Source: Cucumis sativus
Taxonomy: Eukaryota > Streptophyta > Magnoliopsida > Cucurbitales > Cucurbitaceae
DNA length: 64,000 nt
Assembly (NCBI RefSeq): GCF_000004075.3
Contig: NC_026659.2
Location: 31,824,272-31,888,271 of the forward strand
Direction: 5' to 3'
Shown here: in pieces, positions 23,463 to 36,204 of the stretch
Layout of the letters: the number at the start of each line of letters is the position of its first letter
Numbering within the stretch: position 1 is the stretch's first letter
Translations under genes and position numbers: made by a program
The notes under the pieces: generated by a model
Databases searched by the model: none
The model's input: only the letters and a program-made list of their open reading frames with translations
What the model was told of the DNA's origin: nothing

Positions 23463-25498
23463 TCAGCTGTTATAAACGTGGGATTTGGCAACAAAAAGGA
23501 AGGCAACGAAGCCAAAAACACTAAGGGCGGCCAATAAGAGGTAAAAGTAATCAAGATGTGCTTTGTTAAGATTGTTAGAAAACCAGCTGCGATGCCCATT
23601 GGCTTTAGTTGCTGTATCGATGACCGATATCAAAAGGCTGCTTAAGATGTTTCCCATACCAAGTATACTGATAAAAATGGCAGGCCCAACACTTTTCAAA
23701 TCCTTTGGAACTTGATCGTAGCACAGCTCTTGAAGCCCAACCACCGTAAAAACATCAGCCAAACCATTCAACACATATTGAGGAACCAACCACCAGAACC
23801 TCATTGGAATTGTCATCTCAGGTGTATCAACCAGTCCATGATCGAGTGCGGTTTTCAAACGTTTTTTCTCAACCAGAGAAGCCACCGCCATAGAGATAGT
23901 AGATATGACCATCCCAGTTCCTATTCTTTGCAATGTCGTTATGCCAGACGGATTTCCTGTAACTTTTTTGGCAATGGGAACAAACAAAAGATCATAGACC
24001 ACGATAAAGATAACGATTGTGAAAGAAATAAGTGCTTCCAGTGAAGCGGCAGGAATGATGAAACCCGACATGATTGATCTGTCCAATGTAGCTGCTTGTT
24101 TGGTGAAGAAGGTGGCATCTTGTGAGAACGCAATGGTGAACACAACAACTGTAACCCATATTATAAGAATTCTGAGAATTGCCTTTGCTTCTTCAAGCTC
24201 ACTGACGCTACACGTCATTGCATTTTGGTTCGAATCAATGGGAACAATAATACAAGCTTTGTTGAGAAACCTGTCACACCAAACATGAAAACTTGCATCC
24301 TCAGTAGGCATTATATGCATTCTGTCTAAGAAAAAGACAGAACCGTCATGATTCAAGCCATCAAAGAACTTTCAGTTTCATTTTCATTGGTAAAATGGAT
24401 GTATATTCTTACTTGAATTGTTGAGAAGTAGACAAATATTTGGCAGTTTGCTCGTCTTGAAAGGTGATTGTTGAGGCAGAAGCTCTCAAATTCCTAATAG
24501 AAGCCAGAAACACCCGACCAATTCTCCAAAACGGGCTCTTATCCGATTGCTTCAGGGTATTAAATCGATAAGTCTCGGTCCCAAGTAGAAAAAGAATGAA
24601 ACCAGTGAGCATTGAAACACAAGGAATTCCAAATCCCACAGCCCAACTAAGATTTTCCTGCGCATATGATACAGTCGGAATGGCTGCTACGATTCCAAAG
24701 CACGCACCAAAATACCACCAGTTGAAGAAGGAGCTCTTGAATTTGGCCTCTTGGGGATTTTGGGGATCAAACTGATCGGCTCCAAAAGCCTGGACGCAGG
24801 GCCTGTGCCCACCCTGTGCTATTCCAATTAGACACAGAGATAAGAAGAATAAAATGAGGTGAAGCTTGGGAGAGGAACAGGGTGTGAATTTATTGAGGAT
24901 TGCGCAGATGGAGGAGCTTGGAGTAGGAAGTAGCGTAGACAGAACCAACAACCCCAGTCCCTGTTCGAAATTCCCAAGTAAGGGAACGGGGGGATCAAAA
25001 CATAATCAGAAGCCAAAGAAGACGGTTTAATTTGGAAATAAAAAAGAAAATGATGACGAGGGAGAGAGAGTAGAGACCAAGATGTATGAAATAGATGCAA
25101 AAACAATAGTACGGTATCGTCCGAAGAAGGAATCAGCAAGAAATGCTCCAAAGAGAGTGAGGAGCATGGAGGTGGCAGCCCAAACATTGACAATCTCGGC
25201 GGCCGCAACGACGGAAATGCCAAGTGGGCCTGTCAAGTAGGTTATGAGGTTGGCGCCAATTCCGTAGAAAGAAAATCTCTCAGCAACCTCCATCCCTAAA
25301 ATGAGAATCAAGAATGAATTGACGAAGAGGTAGTAGGGATAATATATTAGAGAGATTTGGTTCACCTATGATGAAAGATGCGGATCTCCAAGTGGCGGAG
25401 GAGGATCTGAGGAGAGGTTGACCTTTATAATCAACGGCACCGTCAACCATGTCGGTAAGCAGCGGAGTTGCGTGGTCCATCGAGTCGATGAGGTCCAT
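23463..25498 (-). CDS. NRT1/PTR family (NPF5-like) transporter, copy 2 of tandem array
   Basis: Four exons join in phase: 25498-25366, 25295-25078, 24960-24413 and 24270-23463 (stop TGA). They give 568 aa. The start ATG 25498 (MDLIDSMDHATPLL) is the first in-frame ATG; the upstream codons in this frame begin at GTG. Features: DGAVDYKGQPLLRSSSATWR leader typical of NPF5, ExxER (MEVAERF), [95 protein letters not shown] and a C-terminal LDYFYLLLAALS helix. It is a predicted 12-TM proton symporter; the substrate is unknown. It is clearly closer to copy 3 than to copy 1. Confidence 0.93.
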
Positions 25499-25519
25499 AG
25501 TTGGAAGAGCAGCAACCAC

Positions 25520-26518
25520 CGTAACGCTGCCAATTCAGAAGGACATGGAACCTCCAAGAAGAAAGCCGTCCGACTTCGAAGTTGATTGTAAGGAAGGAGA
25601 AATAGTGGACACTAACAGTAACACTTTTTCTTTTCTTTTTCCCTTCATATTATCCACCATTTATCTTGCTTCTCTAAATTCAAATTATTAAGTTAGTTTG
25701 ATGGTAATTTCGATGGGAATGTTGGCTGTTTCCTAGGTTGATAACGATGGGAAGAATATGTAATAGGACTTACAAACGAAATCAATCCAAACACGAGGTT
25801 GGAATTATAACCTATTACAAAGCCATCAGCCCAAAAGACCCAATTTAGGAGAAACCTTAGGTACGATCATGGACTTCGCCGTAATAGAAAATTTTGTTGA
25901 TGAGGCATTGCCGACTAGCCTCATCCATTCCTCGCACGAATTAGTATTCCCATAGTTCTATCCAGATGTACCATGGTTTTCTCCTTAACCTCATGCATAA
26001 CATGAAGTTCTGCAAGACTGCAACAGAGACTTCTAAGAGATTCTGATAAGACCCCGGGACTCGAGGTTTACTCTAGAAACTAGAAAGAATAAGAGAGGCT
26101 AAAAGAGAGTAATGGTTAGTTTTATCTTGTGGACCCATAGGAATATTGTTCGTTGGGTCAACAGACTTATAGTAGAATTCACTTTGCAAATTGTGGAGAT
26201 TGAGAAGCTCTCAAAGCCTTCTCCCTTTGTTGATAAATAAATTGAGGTTGTGGCCTCATTAGATTCATTCGACAAACCATTCAAAGATGTTCTCAGCATC
26301 AACTGAAAGTTTATGGACGATAAATGTGATCTTCATGTATATTGTTCAATAGATTAAAAAGAGACTTTCCTGGTAGTAAAAGAATTGAATTTTTGAGCAC
26401 ATAGAAAGTCAGTTCAAACAGACCTAATCAAGTCTCATACAACATAAAATGTATAGCCAAGTGTAAATATTATAATACAAGGCTTACAATAGATGAGAAT
26501 TGTTGCAGTCGTACCTTT
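25520..26518. other. Intergenic between NPF copies 2 and 3
   Basis: About 1 kb holds the copy 2 promoter side and the copy 3 3' flank. The minus-strand translation around 25850-26010 reads without stops for about 40 codons (e.g. NFMLCMRLRRKPWYIW). I do not recognise it; it may be a retroelement remnant. Confidence 0.4.
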
Positions 26519-28682
26519 TTACCTGCTGTGTACATGAGATTTGGAAACAAACAGGAAAGCAACAAAGGCTACAACACTGAGCCCAGACAATAGGAAGTAA
26601 AAGTAATCAAGATGTGCCTTGTTCAGATTGTTGGAAAACCAACTATTCTGATCACTGCCTCCAGTTACTTCATCAATAAAAGAAACTAAAAGACTACTTA
26701 AAATGCTTCCCATGCCCAATACGCTAGTATAAAAGGCAAGACCCATGCTTTTCAAATCTGTTGGAACTTGATCGTAGAAAAACTCTTGGAGACCAACCAA
26801 TGTAAAAACCTCAGCCAAACCAAACAAGGTATATTGCGGAACTAGCCACCAAAAGCTCATTGGAATTATTATGTCAGGCCTATCAACCAGACCATGTTCG
26901 TCAGCAACTCTTAATCTTTTCCTCTCAACCATGGCTGCAACCAACATTGAAAAGGCAGACACAACCAGCCCAGTTCCTATACGCTGCAGTGTTGTGATAC
27001 CAGATTGTAATCCTGTAAAAGCTCTGGCTATAGGAACAAATAAAAGATCATAGATGGTAATAAAGATAACAATCGAAAGTGGAACAAATGAATCTAGTGC
27101 AGCAGCAGGAATGATAAAGCCTGATCGAATTGATCTATCTATTGTAGCTCCTTGTTTGGTGAAGAATGTAGAATCCTGTGCAAACACAATAGCAAATACA
27201 AGGACTGTAATCCATACTGGAAAAATTCTAAGAACTGCCTTTGCTTCTTCAACCTCGCTGGCACTGCACATCACTCCATGTTTGTCGGAATCCTTTGGCA
27301 CAATGCAAGCTTTGTTAAGAAATCTGCCAAATTTGAGGATCCATCGATTGTTAACACTGTATGTTGGTAATTATGCAATTGGATTAACTTGCACACCACC
27401 CATTTCATTTCCATTAGTTGAGAGCAACTGAAGTTTTTTATTGAATTAATGAAATCTCTAATTACTGAAGTCAAGTCACTATGACCTCTAACCTATGTTA
27501 GCATTTCAATAGCTGTAATGACAACCAGAGAAAAATAGAACCATGATCTAAAGTTCAAAAAATTAAATAAATATGATAGACTAAATTGTAATTACTTCAT
27601 ATAGGGCAAGGATTTTTTAATGTTCTTACCTGAACTGTCCAGCATTCTGTTGTGACAAATCTGGACCATCTCCTTCTTCATCAAAGATGACTGTAGAAGA
27701 AGCTCTACAATTCCTGATTGCAGACACAAATACTCGGCCGATTCTCAGAAATGGGGTCTGAGCATATATTTTGATACTATAACGATACGTGTTGGTCCCA
27801 AATAGAAACAAAAACGATGCAATGATCATCATAATACAAGGAATTCCAAATCCCAAACTCCAACTAAGGTTCTCCTCTGTATAGGTTACCAGCAAAATGG
27901 CTACAAAGGTGCCAGCGCAGATACCAAAAAACCACCAATTGAAGAAGGAGCTTTTGGATTTTGCCTCTTGAGGGTGTAGGGCGTCAAATTGATCAGCTCC
28001 AAAAGCCTGTACGCAAGGCTTGTGCCCACCTTGCCCGATCCCTATTAAATAGAGGGAGACGAAGAACAAGAGAAGCTGAAACTGGGAGTTCTGGGAGGAG
28101 GTTGTAGGAAGCATAGCAGAGAAAGATAGGAGTGACAGTCCCTGAAAGGAATTTTGAAGAGGATCAGGAGTAGGATCATCTTCAAATTGAGATGGAAAGA
28201 AAAAGAAGGAACAGAAAGAGAGACCAAGACGTAAATTGCAGAAGAAAAAAGAATGGTGCGATATCGTCCGAAGAAGGAATCGGCGAGAAAGGCTCCGAGG
28301 AGAGTGAGTAGCATGGAGATGCCTGACCAGATGTTAACAGTCTCGGCGGCGGTGGCCACAGACTGGCCGAGTGGGCCGGTCAGATAAGTTATGAGGTTGG
28401 AGCCGATTCCGTAGTAAGCAAATCTCTCTGCCACCTCTACCCCTAAATCAAATGGAGAATATATATATATAGATGTGAGTGGGAACTGGGAACTGGGAAC
28501 TGGGAACTGGGAATTGAGTTTTGGTGGGTAAAATAAATGTAATAGTACAAATTAATAATATAGAAACCTATCATGAAAGAGGCGGACCTCCAACCACCAG
28601 AGCAGAATCGGAGGACTGGCCGACCTTTGAAATCCACGGCGCCCTCCACAGTCTGGCTGAGTAGTGGAGTTGGCAGCTCCAT
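26519..28682 (-). CDS. NRT1/PTR family (NPF5-like) transporter, copy 3 of tandem array
   Basis: Four exons join in phase: 28682-28568, 28442-28225, 28141-27630 and 27323-26519 (stop TAA). They give 549 aa. Exon 2 is 218 nt, the same as in copy 2. Features: [20 protein letters not shown] leader, ExxER ([20 protein letters not shown]), [94 protein letters not shown] and [20 protein letters not shown]. It is a predicted plasma-membrane or tonoplast proton-coupled transporter. Together with copies 1 and 2 it forms a head-to-tail array made by tandem duplication. No frameshift or stop was seen in any copy, so all three look intact. Confidence 0.93.
28481..28513. repeat. (GGGAACT)n repeat in NPF copy 3 intron 1
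   Basis: About four and a half copies of a 7-bp unit lie in the 125-bp first intron (28443-28567), beside a short (AT)n run at 28460-28470. Confidence 0.85.
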
Positions 28683-31600
28683 TATTGATCGGAGGAGAAA
28701 CAGTGGAAGAAGAAATGGAGTTGGATGGGACGTGGAAGATAAAGAGATACGATCTTTACTTAAATCCAACCGTATGTAACGTGTGAGATTTGACTTTGAC
28801 TTCTTGTCATCCCATCGATGGCAAGTTGCCTCTAGCCCCGACTCGAATTTAAAAGTACGGCTAAAAACCAAAAATTAACACCTACCATCCTCAAACTCTA
28901 TATAATCTCTACACTTGTTTCATATTTCTTCAAATCGTGCACGTTATTGGTCTCTCCATATATTTCATATTTCTTCAAATCATATGCAGGCATTCAAACG
29001 TTGAGGAAAAGAAGGCCGCAACAATACTTTTGAAATTCTTCAAAGTCTTAATACATTCGGCACACAAATCAAGGAATTTTCTTCTGGCCGACTATCTTCT
29101 TCATCAAGATTCAGGTGAGCTTCTTCATCAACACAAATGTTTATTTTCGCAGTTCTTTCTTCATTTGTTTGAACCTTAATTCTTACGAACACCATTATAC
29201 TTCTTTTTAAATTGTGGCATGTACAACAATATTAACTGAAAATTGTTCACGAAACACATTCAAGTTGATCTGTGAAATTTTGTCAAGGTCACAAACAAAA
29301 ATGTAAAGGGTATAATATTTTTTCGTTTTTAATTATAGGTTGTATATAGATATGGATATAAATTATTTATTTATTCTTTTAAACTACAGAAACAATATAT
29401 CAAAAGATATCCCCTTGATTTTAGGAACAACAGGAACAACAACTAGAATTTGTTTTATATTTATAAAGTTTATTGTTTTTATAATTTTTAGCAAAATTAA
29501 AAATGAAAATAAGTGGAGGAGGAAGGGAAGAACAAGACCAACTATAGATTACCAGCTATTGGAATCACTGTTCCAAAAAACCATTAACAAAGAAGGTTGA
29601 ATATCTGTCAAGTTCTTCTGATGAGATATTAATTAACAAAGAAGGTTGAATATTTGTCAAGTTCTTTTGATGAGGTATTAATGTAAAAAAATTTCAATTA
29701 CACAAAAGTTGTAAATGTTGATAACTTCTTGTATGAATACTTACAATAGAGACCAAGACATCCAATGGTTGAGGGGTCGGGAAGCAAGCATGAAAGTCAA
29801 AACACTTCAATAAAGAGGGGAGGAATGAACCTCCAAATGAAAATACTGCTATGAAGAAAAAACATAGGATAAAGAGTTTGGTGAACTGTCTTATTAAAAC
29901 TTGTTTTCTAATGAATACAGTGAAATTTTTTAAGTTGGGGACTGTGTAGGTTTCAAAAAGGCAATTTATGAGAAGGAAGAAACATGAAGAAGAAGAGAAA
30001 GAAGCAAAGAGAATGAAGAGAAGGTGTGTTGTCTCCGTTGTTGTACTTCAATTAATCAAATGTACTATATTTAGTAAATTCATAACATAACCTTTACCCA
30101 ACAAATCTTGTTGAACACGAAGTGAACAAGATAAACAAGAAGAACAAGATGAAGATGAAGAAGGACAAGGTGAGACAGATGCGAAAGGAGAATGTAGTGT
30201 AGGGACGAAAGAAACAACGAAGAAATGAAAAATCAGTAGAGAATAAAAAAAGAAAAAAGGATACAACAAAGGGAAAGAATGCAACATTCCATAACATATG
30301 ATAAATGTAAAAGATATATGGAAATTTGCTATCAATTTCCTTTTTATAACATAGGTTAAGAGTGCTAACAAGGAAGAAAAGGCGAAAGAGGATAAAAGAT
30401 GGAAAGGGAAAGCACAAATGACATAAGAAAAAACTGAGGTACGTGTGATATATACTTTGTATGCATGAATTATGTATACGTAGAAAACATGATATGTGGT
30501 TGCTATTTGATATCGAATACATTGTATTTGGGGGTAATTACACTATATTTGTGAATATATGTTGTCTATGATCCCATCCATTCTAGATTCTATTGAATCT
30601 GATTGATGTGAATTACAATGTATTTGTATATTATGTTTGGAGTGTTATGTGTTATGGAGTGAGATAATTTGAAGTGTAGTTAACTTTAAAGATCTTGTTC
30701 CATTGTTTTGTTTCACTTACTGATATTTTTGCATTGTTTTGTATTTTAGATTATTTGTGAATATCTGTTGTCTATGACTCCATGTATTCTGAAATATATT
30801 GAATATGATTGTGGTGAATTACAGTGTAACAATGACATAGGCTTGTTATCATCAAGAACCTGTAACTTCTAAGAATTGTGTATTTGAATTATAAAGAATT
30901 TACAAATTACACTGTATTTGACATACTGAACCAACTAATGTGTAGTTTAGTTGCGATGTTAGAATAATTTTGTTTGTTGAACTTGTAGTTTACCTACGCA
31001 TTCTTTAGAACGATAAGACGTAATGTTGAATTATATTGTATTTGTGTATCCAAAGGACTACATATAACCTTGTACTCTTCTTATAATACTCGTAACTAAT
31101 CATTGAAAAATACTAAAATATGCATAGGACCAATCTTCATTGAATTCAACTTCCTTTGACAGAACCAAAAACGACCACAAAAGACCAAGGTAATGCCCTA
31201 AATAATATGAATGTCAGGTCCACGCTTTCCAAAATGCTACAATTAATTATTATTTCTTTTTGCTAAAACCTTACTGGTTAAAGGAACCTAGTTGACAAGT
31301 GATGACTTTCAAATATAGATGAAAATAATCCAACCACGAGAGTTATACTAAAATATGTAAGCACGTCTCCTACAATTAATGATAATATGTAAGATATAAT
31401 TAGTTATCCTATTAATGTATTTCGTTTTTTATAGTTGAACATGATGACAGAGAATAAGAGAAGATCGAATGAACAGAGTAAATGATAAACCATATATTGT
31501 TGACGCTCGATCAACTTTAATGTTACGTGAATAATTATTTTATGCATTGTAAATATTTTGAGAGAGTTGTAATGAAGGTTGAAAAATGAGGTTTTTTTTC

Positions 31601-34600
31601 TTTTTGTACGGATAGTCTATTTTGAGAGGTTAAAATGAAATGAAATTTGGCCTTACATTTTTAAACCATTGTCTTTGTATCGTCCTTTGATTTCTCAACT
31701 TTCATCCCTCAATTCTCTCGGTTTTCTTCAATATCTTTCTTCCACGATCTTCCTCCCCTCGACAGCAGCAAGTTACAGCATAAGTTTTTTCTTTTTTCTT
31801 TGCCATCATGTAGTCTACACCAAGTTGGAGTTTTTAATTTGGATATTTTTTATCCTTTTCTAATTTGATTTTTTTTTCCCCCATCGGCAACAAATCTTAA
31901 AATTCCCAACAGCAAATAAAAATAGAGGCGGTAACGGTGAAAATTTGAAGAAATCAAAAGATTTCAATGTAATGAGGTTTGCAGATTAGATGAGTAGAAG
32001 AAGTAGAGGCTTTTTTGTACCGAGGGTAAAAGTGAAGCGGAGCAAGGAGCGTGCGTGGAGAAACGCATGCAGCCTAAGCTGTTGGGGAGTGGAAGAGTGG
32101 GCGATGTGGAGAGAGGCAGAAATCGCGGATGATCATGACGATGTTCAATGGAGTTTAGAGGTAGGTCTTGCGGAGATCAGGGAGAGAAGGGTTGAGAGTG
32201 GATGAGGGTTAAGGGAGGATATTTTGGGGAATTTCACAGTATGATGATATAAGCAGAAGGAATAAATAGGTAATCCGTAAAAAAATCCAAAAAGCTGATA
32301 CACCTCTAAAGATAAACATAAAGACGTGTCTACAATTAATAGAGTTTGGTTAGAATTGCTTAACTCAATCATTTAAATACATCTGTAATAAATTATTTTA
32401 ATTCTCCATCATAAGACTATATGTCATATTCATGATATTAATGAATTTTTCCTCTATGTCCTTTAAACTCATTCCAGCACGTAATCTAAAATTTTAAAGT
32501 TCAAATTATATTATAATGCTTTTGTAATGCGTTTACTTTATTTTCATTAAAAAAAAAGAAAAAAGAAGAAGAAGAACAGCCTAATTTATCATGGTGGTTT
32601 ATATAAAAATTCAAAATAAAGAGAAAGCGACAGCAGAGAAACAACAAACTACAGCTTTGCTTGGGCAGTGGGGGCAGCAACCAGATAGATTTGTAGACCG
32701 TAGACTCGGCATTCATCTAACCACCTGACAAAAATACCCCTACCTTTATACCATATTGTATTTTTCAACTATTTTTAAATAAAACTAAGTCTATGTTATA
32801 AAATAGATTGATTTACATTTTCTTAGGCCATAACCTGACTTCAATTAGGTTTTTAACTCAATTCAATGTCTACTATCTCAATTTCGTAAGTCTATATTAA
32901 ATAACTTCATTTTAATTTAATTTTACCATTTATGTTGTATCAACAAATTTTATTCTCCCTCGCTTTAATATTTCCCTGTCCTATTGATAACCATCCACGA
33001 CCAAGGGTCTAACTACATGCTCTATGACCAACTTTACTGGCTACCTCTAGCAACCAACTTTATCACCTCACTCTAGTTACATGCTTCATAAGGATTACCT
33101 CCAATGAAAATCACCTTTGGCCTCTAATATCTAATTCCGTTGTTGATGAACCCAAGAAGTAAGGGTGAGAAGATAGACAAGTGCTTGGTGATAGGAAGAA
33201 AATGATTTTTTTTTTTTTTTGTTAAAAATTAACCTTCCACGTTTCAAAATAAGGTTGTTATAACGTATGTTCCGTGGATCTCACCCCTTATGGGGACATC
33301 TGCAAACCATATGTTCGACCTGGTGGCCTATAAAAGGATCTCTTCTCAATCTCCTTTTATCACAACAAATCATTTTTCTCTTTCCTTGTTACAAAATTTT
33401 TGTTTTATAAAAAATATAAATAATTTATATTTATGTTTGACACTGACCACATATATATATATATTTTATTTTTTTATCCTTTGGACGAGGTGGTAATGAA
33501 ACGTCTCAAAAAGAGCGAGTTATCCAACTCAATGGTTAATAAGTTTCTATTTTGACATTTCAGTTGTTGTTTTCTTTTATTAATGGTCGAAGATTCCTAT
33601 AGCAACATGTGCTACTACCAACTTCAGGGTCTAACTTCAACAATCACTTATAGAGACCAACTCCGACTACCAACTCAATTGATCATCTCCCATAACTAGC
33701 TTTAAAGGCCGACTCAAATGATCATATATGAAAAAAACAAAAATAAAAACAAAAAAACTTGGCCAATGAAAGTGTTTTTAAATATAGGATTGAAATGATT
33801 TTTCAAAATGGTTAGTAGTTTTCTTATATAGGAATGGAAATACTTTTTGACATGCAATTAACCAATTAAACTTGTGTATGAGAAAAACTTTTAAAAATTG
33901 TAAGCAGACACATTGTAGAAATTTTATGATGCAAATGACTTTATGATAAAAAAAAATTGTCTTTTCACTTTTTTATTTAGATTTTCAAAATGTCTCAATA
34001 ACATTAGTTGTCACTTTATATATTCATGATCGTCATTTATCTAACAAATGTGAGACTTTGATCACATTCTTTCCTCGTTAACATACATGCATAATTAACG
34101 CTAACTCGAATTGATCATATATAATGTAACAAGAAGGTCTAAACTACATACCTTTTTTGTATGCATGTTACATTCACACGTTCCACTTAGATGAAAGTTC
34201 ATTGTAGCCAAAGTAAACAATGACTTACATCTTTAGAAGTCAAATGTTTAAATTTTCCTCATTTTATGTTATTGTACAACACATTATAATTTTGTCATTT
34301 GTATAAAACAATAATATTTTGACTATTCAAGTACGATAATTACATATAAAGAAAGAAGATGCTTGATCTTCCGTTCAACGATTAATTAATATAACAATAA
34401 ATTTATTTATGCTAAACTTAATTGATCTCTAACATTTAGTCAAATAACTATTTAATTTTTTTTCTCTAAATCCTTGAATTGAACACCAAAATTTCTAAAC
34501 ATTAATAATTCCATCCAAACACAAAAATTATTTATTTCACATTTTTAAAATTCATATATTTAATATCTATACTATAAAACAATATAATCTAAATGATTTT

Positions 34601-36204
34601 CGAATCATTATAGAAAAAAAAAGTATAAATGATATAGTCTCCGTTTGGAAAGGCTCGCCTTATACTTATATGAGTTGTAATTATTTTATTTTTTATTTTA
34701 TCTCATCACATATGTGAACGCTAATATATGTGTTTTATTTTATTTCTTATTCTAATTTGTGTTGATTTGGTTTAAGGTTATAATTTGAAAAAAAAAGAGT
34801 GGAAAGTGGATGGAAGGAAGATGAAAGATTTGAGGTTTAGAGAAAAGAAAGTGCAAAATTAGTTTGCAAATAAATGTATAGATTATGACTTAGTATAAAA
34901 GATTTATAAAAGAAAATAATATATTGATTATTTATGGACTTAAGTAATAAGATAATTGAAAGAAATGATGTGAATGATTTTGTTAAGGAATTAATAAAAT
35001 GGGATGAAAAAAGGTTTTTGATTTAAAAGTTTGGGAAGTAGAATTAGAGATTTAATTTGAACCTAAAAAGATATAAAAAGGAAAGTGCCGGCGGGGAAAT
35101 AATGATGATGGTATGGCAAGTGGACAGGCTGTGAGAAGGAGAGAGGAGAGGTGTGGAAAGAGTAGAGAGATAAACGTGAGTGGCAAATAGAAGTAGGTCC
35201 CAGCAGGAATGGAATCCAAGATTTTATTCTCTGCCACACCCATGGCCTTATACATTATACAAATCGGGTTCAACGCCCAGCAAAGGAAAACCAATTTATC
35301 TCCTTCCCCAATCCCCCATCTGCTTCCATTTTTCAAAACCACGGGCTGGAAATGGAATTATCTCAATCCCTTTTTTTATGCAATCAACATACCCCAACAA
35401 TATATGTTAATTATTAAGACAATTCCTTGATTATCATCACAAACCAAAGTGTGTTTGAAGATTTGTAGCAACTTCAGTCTGGGTTAACTAAAGTGGTGTA
35501 GTTTATGTACATGAGTTCAGTTTTAAAAGGTTAGAAGCTAAAAATAGAGTTATCCTTTTCTTTTTGAGGGTTAAGGGAAAAAGTAGGATAAAAATGGAGG
35601 AATGAAATTGATGATTGGAAGTTTGAGAAGGGAGAATAAGGTTGTAAAAAGAAGGAGAGGGAGAAGAGAGGAGAAGAGGAGAAGGGCCCACAAACAAAAT
35701 GCTATGACAGCTGGCGAAGGGCTCTGACAGTCTGTTCTCTCTTATCATTACAACGGCAAACAACACACATACTTTTTCTTCTTCGTCTTTGCTAGGGTGT
35801 GCAAATCACTAATATAGAAAAATAAAATAAATATCATACAATTGTTGATTTTCGAACTGTTTTCAAATTAATAAAATCAATCTAATTTGAAATAATAAAA
35901 ATATAAATATTTGAATAATGATGAGGTGTCGCTCAATCTAATTTATCGTTTCCATATATTTTCTTAATATTCCATACATTTGATTTACGTAAAACAATTA
36001 AATATCAATAAAAATAAATAAATACTAAAAAAAATCATTTTCCAACATTAACACGCCAATCCATTTCCACTTATTTCTATTTCCATCATTTTCCTTCCCT
36101 CTTTTCTCTGTCTCACAACATACTCCTTGTTCTCTCTTCTCTCCTCTCTCTCTCTGCTCCCGACTCCCCACTCCCCACTCTCTCCTTCTTCCTTCTTTCT
36201 AATC
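28683..36204. other. 7.5-kb gene-poor region between NPF array and patellin
   Basis: AT-rich sequence with only short or low-complexity frames. The frame at 28937-29179 and the sequence to 29600 contain FFKVLIHSAHKSRNFLLADY, which faintly recalls a B3-type start but is not enough to call. A 49-bp tandem duplication lies at 29583-29680. Frames at 30048-30522 (minus) are low complexity. 35642-35682 and 36120-36160 are purine- or pyrimidine-rich. The last part (about 36060-36204) is CT-rich and is probably the patellin promoter and 5' UTR. Confidence 0.5.
29583..29680. repeat. 49-bp tandem duplication
   Basis: The unit starting ATTAACAAAGAAGGTTGAAT is repeated directly at 29583 and 29632 with a few substitutions (C to T and A to G). 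It is older than the 82-bp and 26-bp duplications elsewhere. Confidence 0.85.

Noticed and set aside
25499-25519. Longer start for NPF copy 2 at 25519
   Set aside because: The codon there is GTG, not ATG; the first in-frame ATG is at 25498.
30048-30522. Overlapping minus-strand frames of 107 and 142 codons, Phe/Leu/Ser-rich
   Set aside because: They come from purine-rich low-complexity DNA on the plus strand; the hydrophobic composition is an artefact.
36127-36204. 26-codon upstream extension of patellin
   Set aside because: It starts at a TTG codon in a CT-rich leader; ATG 36205 with MAEE is the family-like start.
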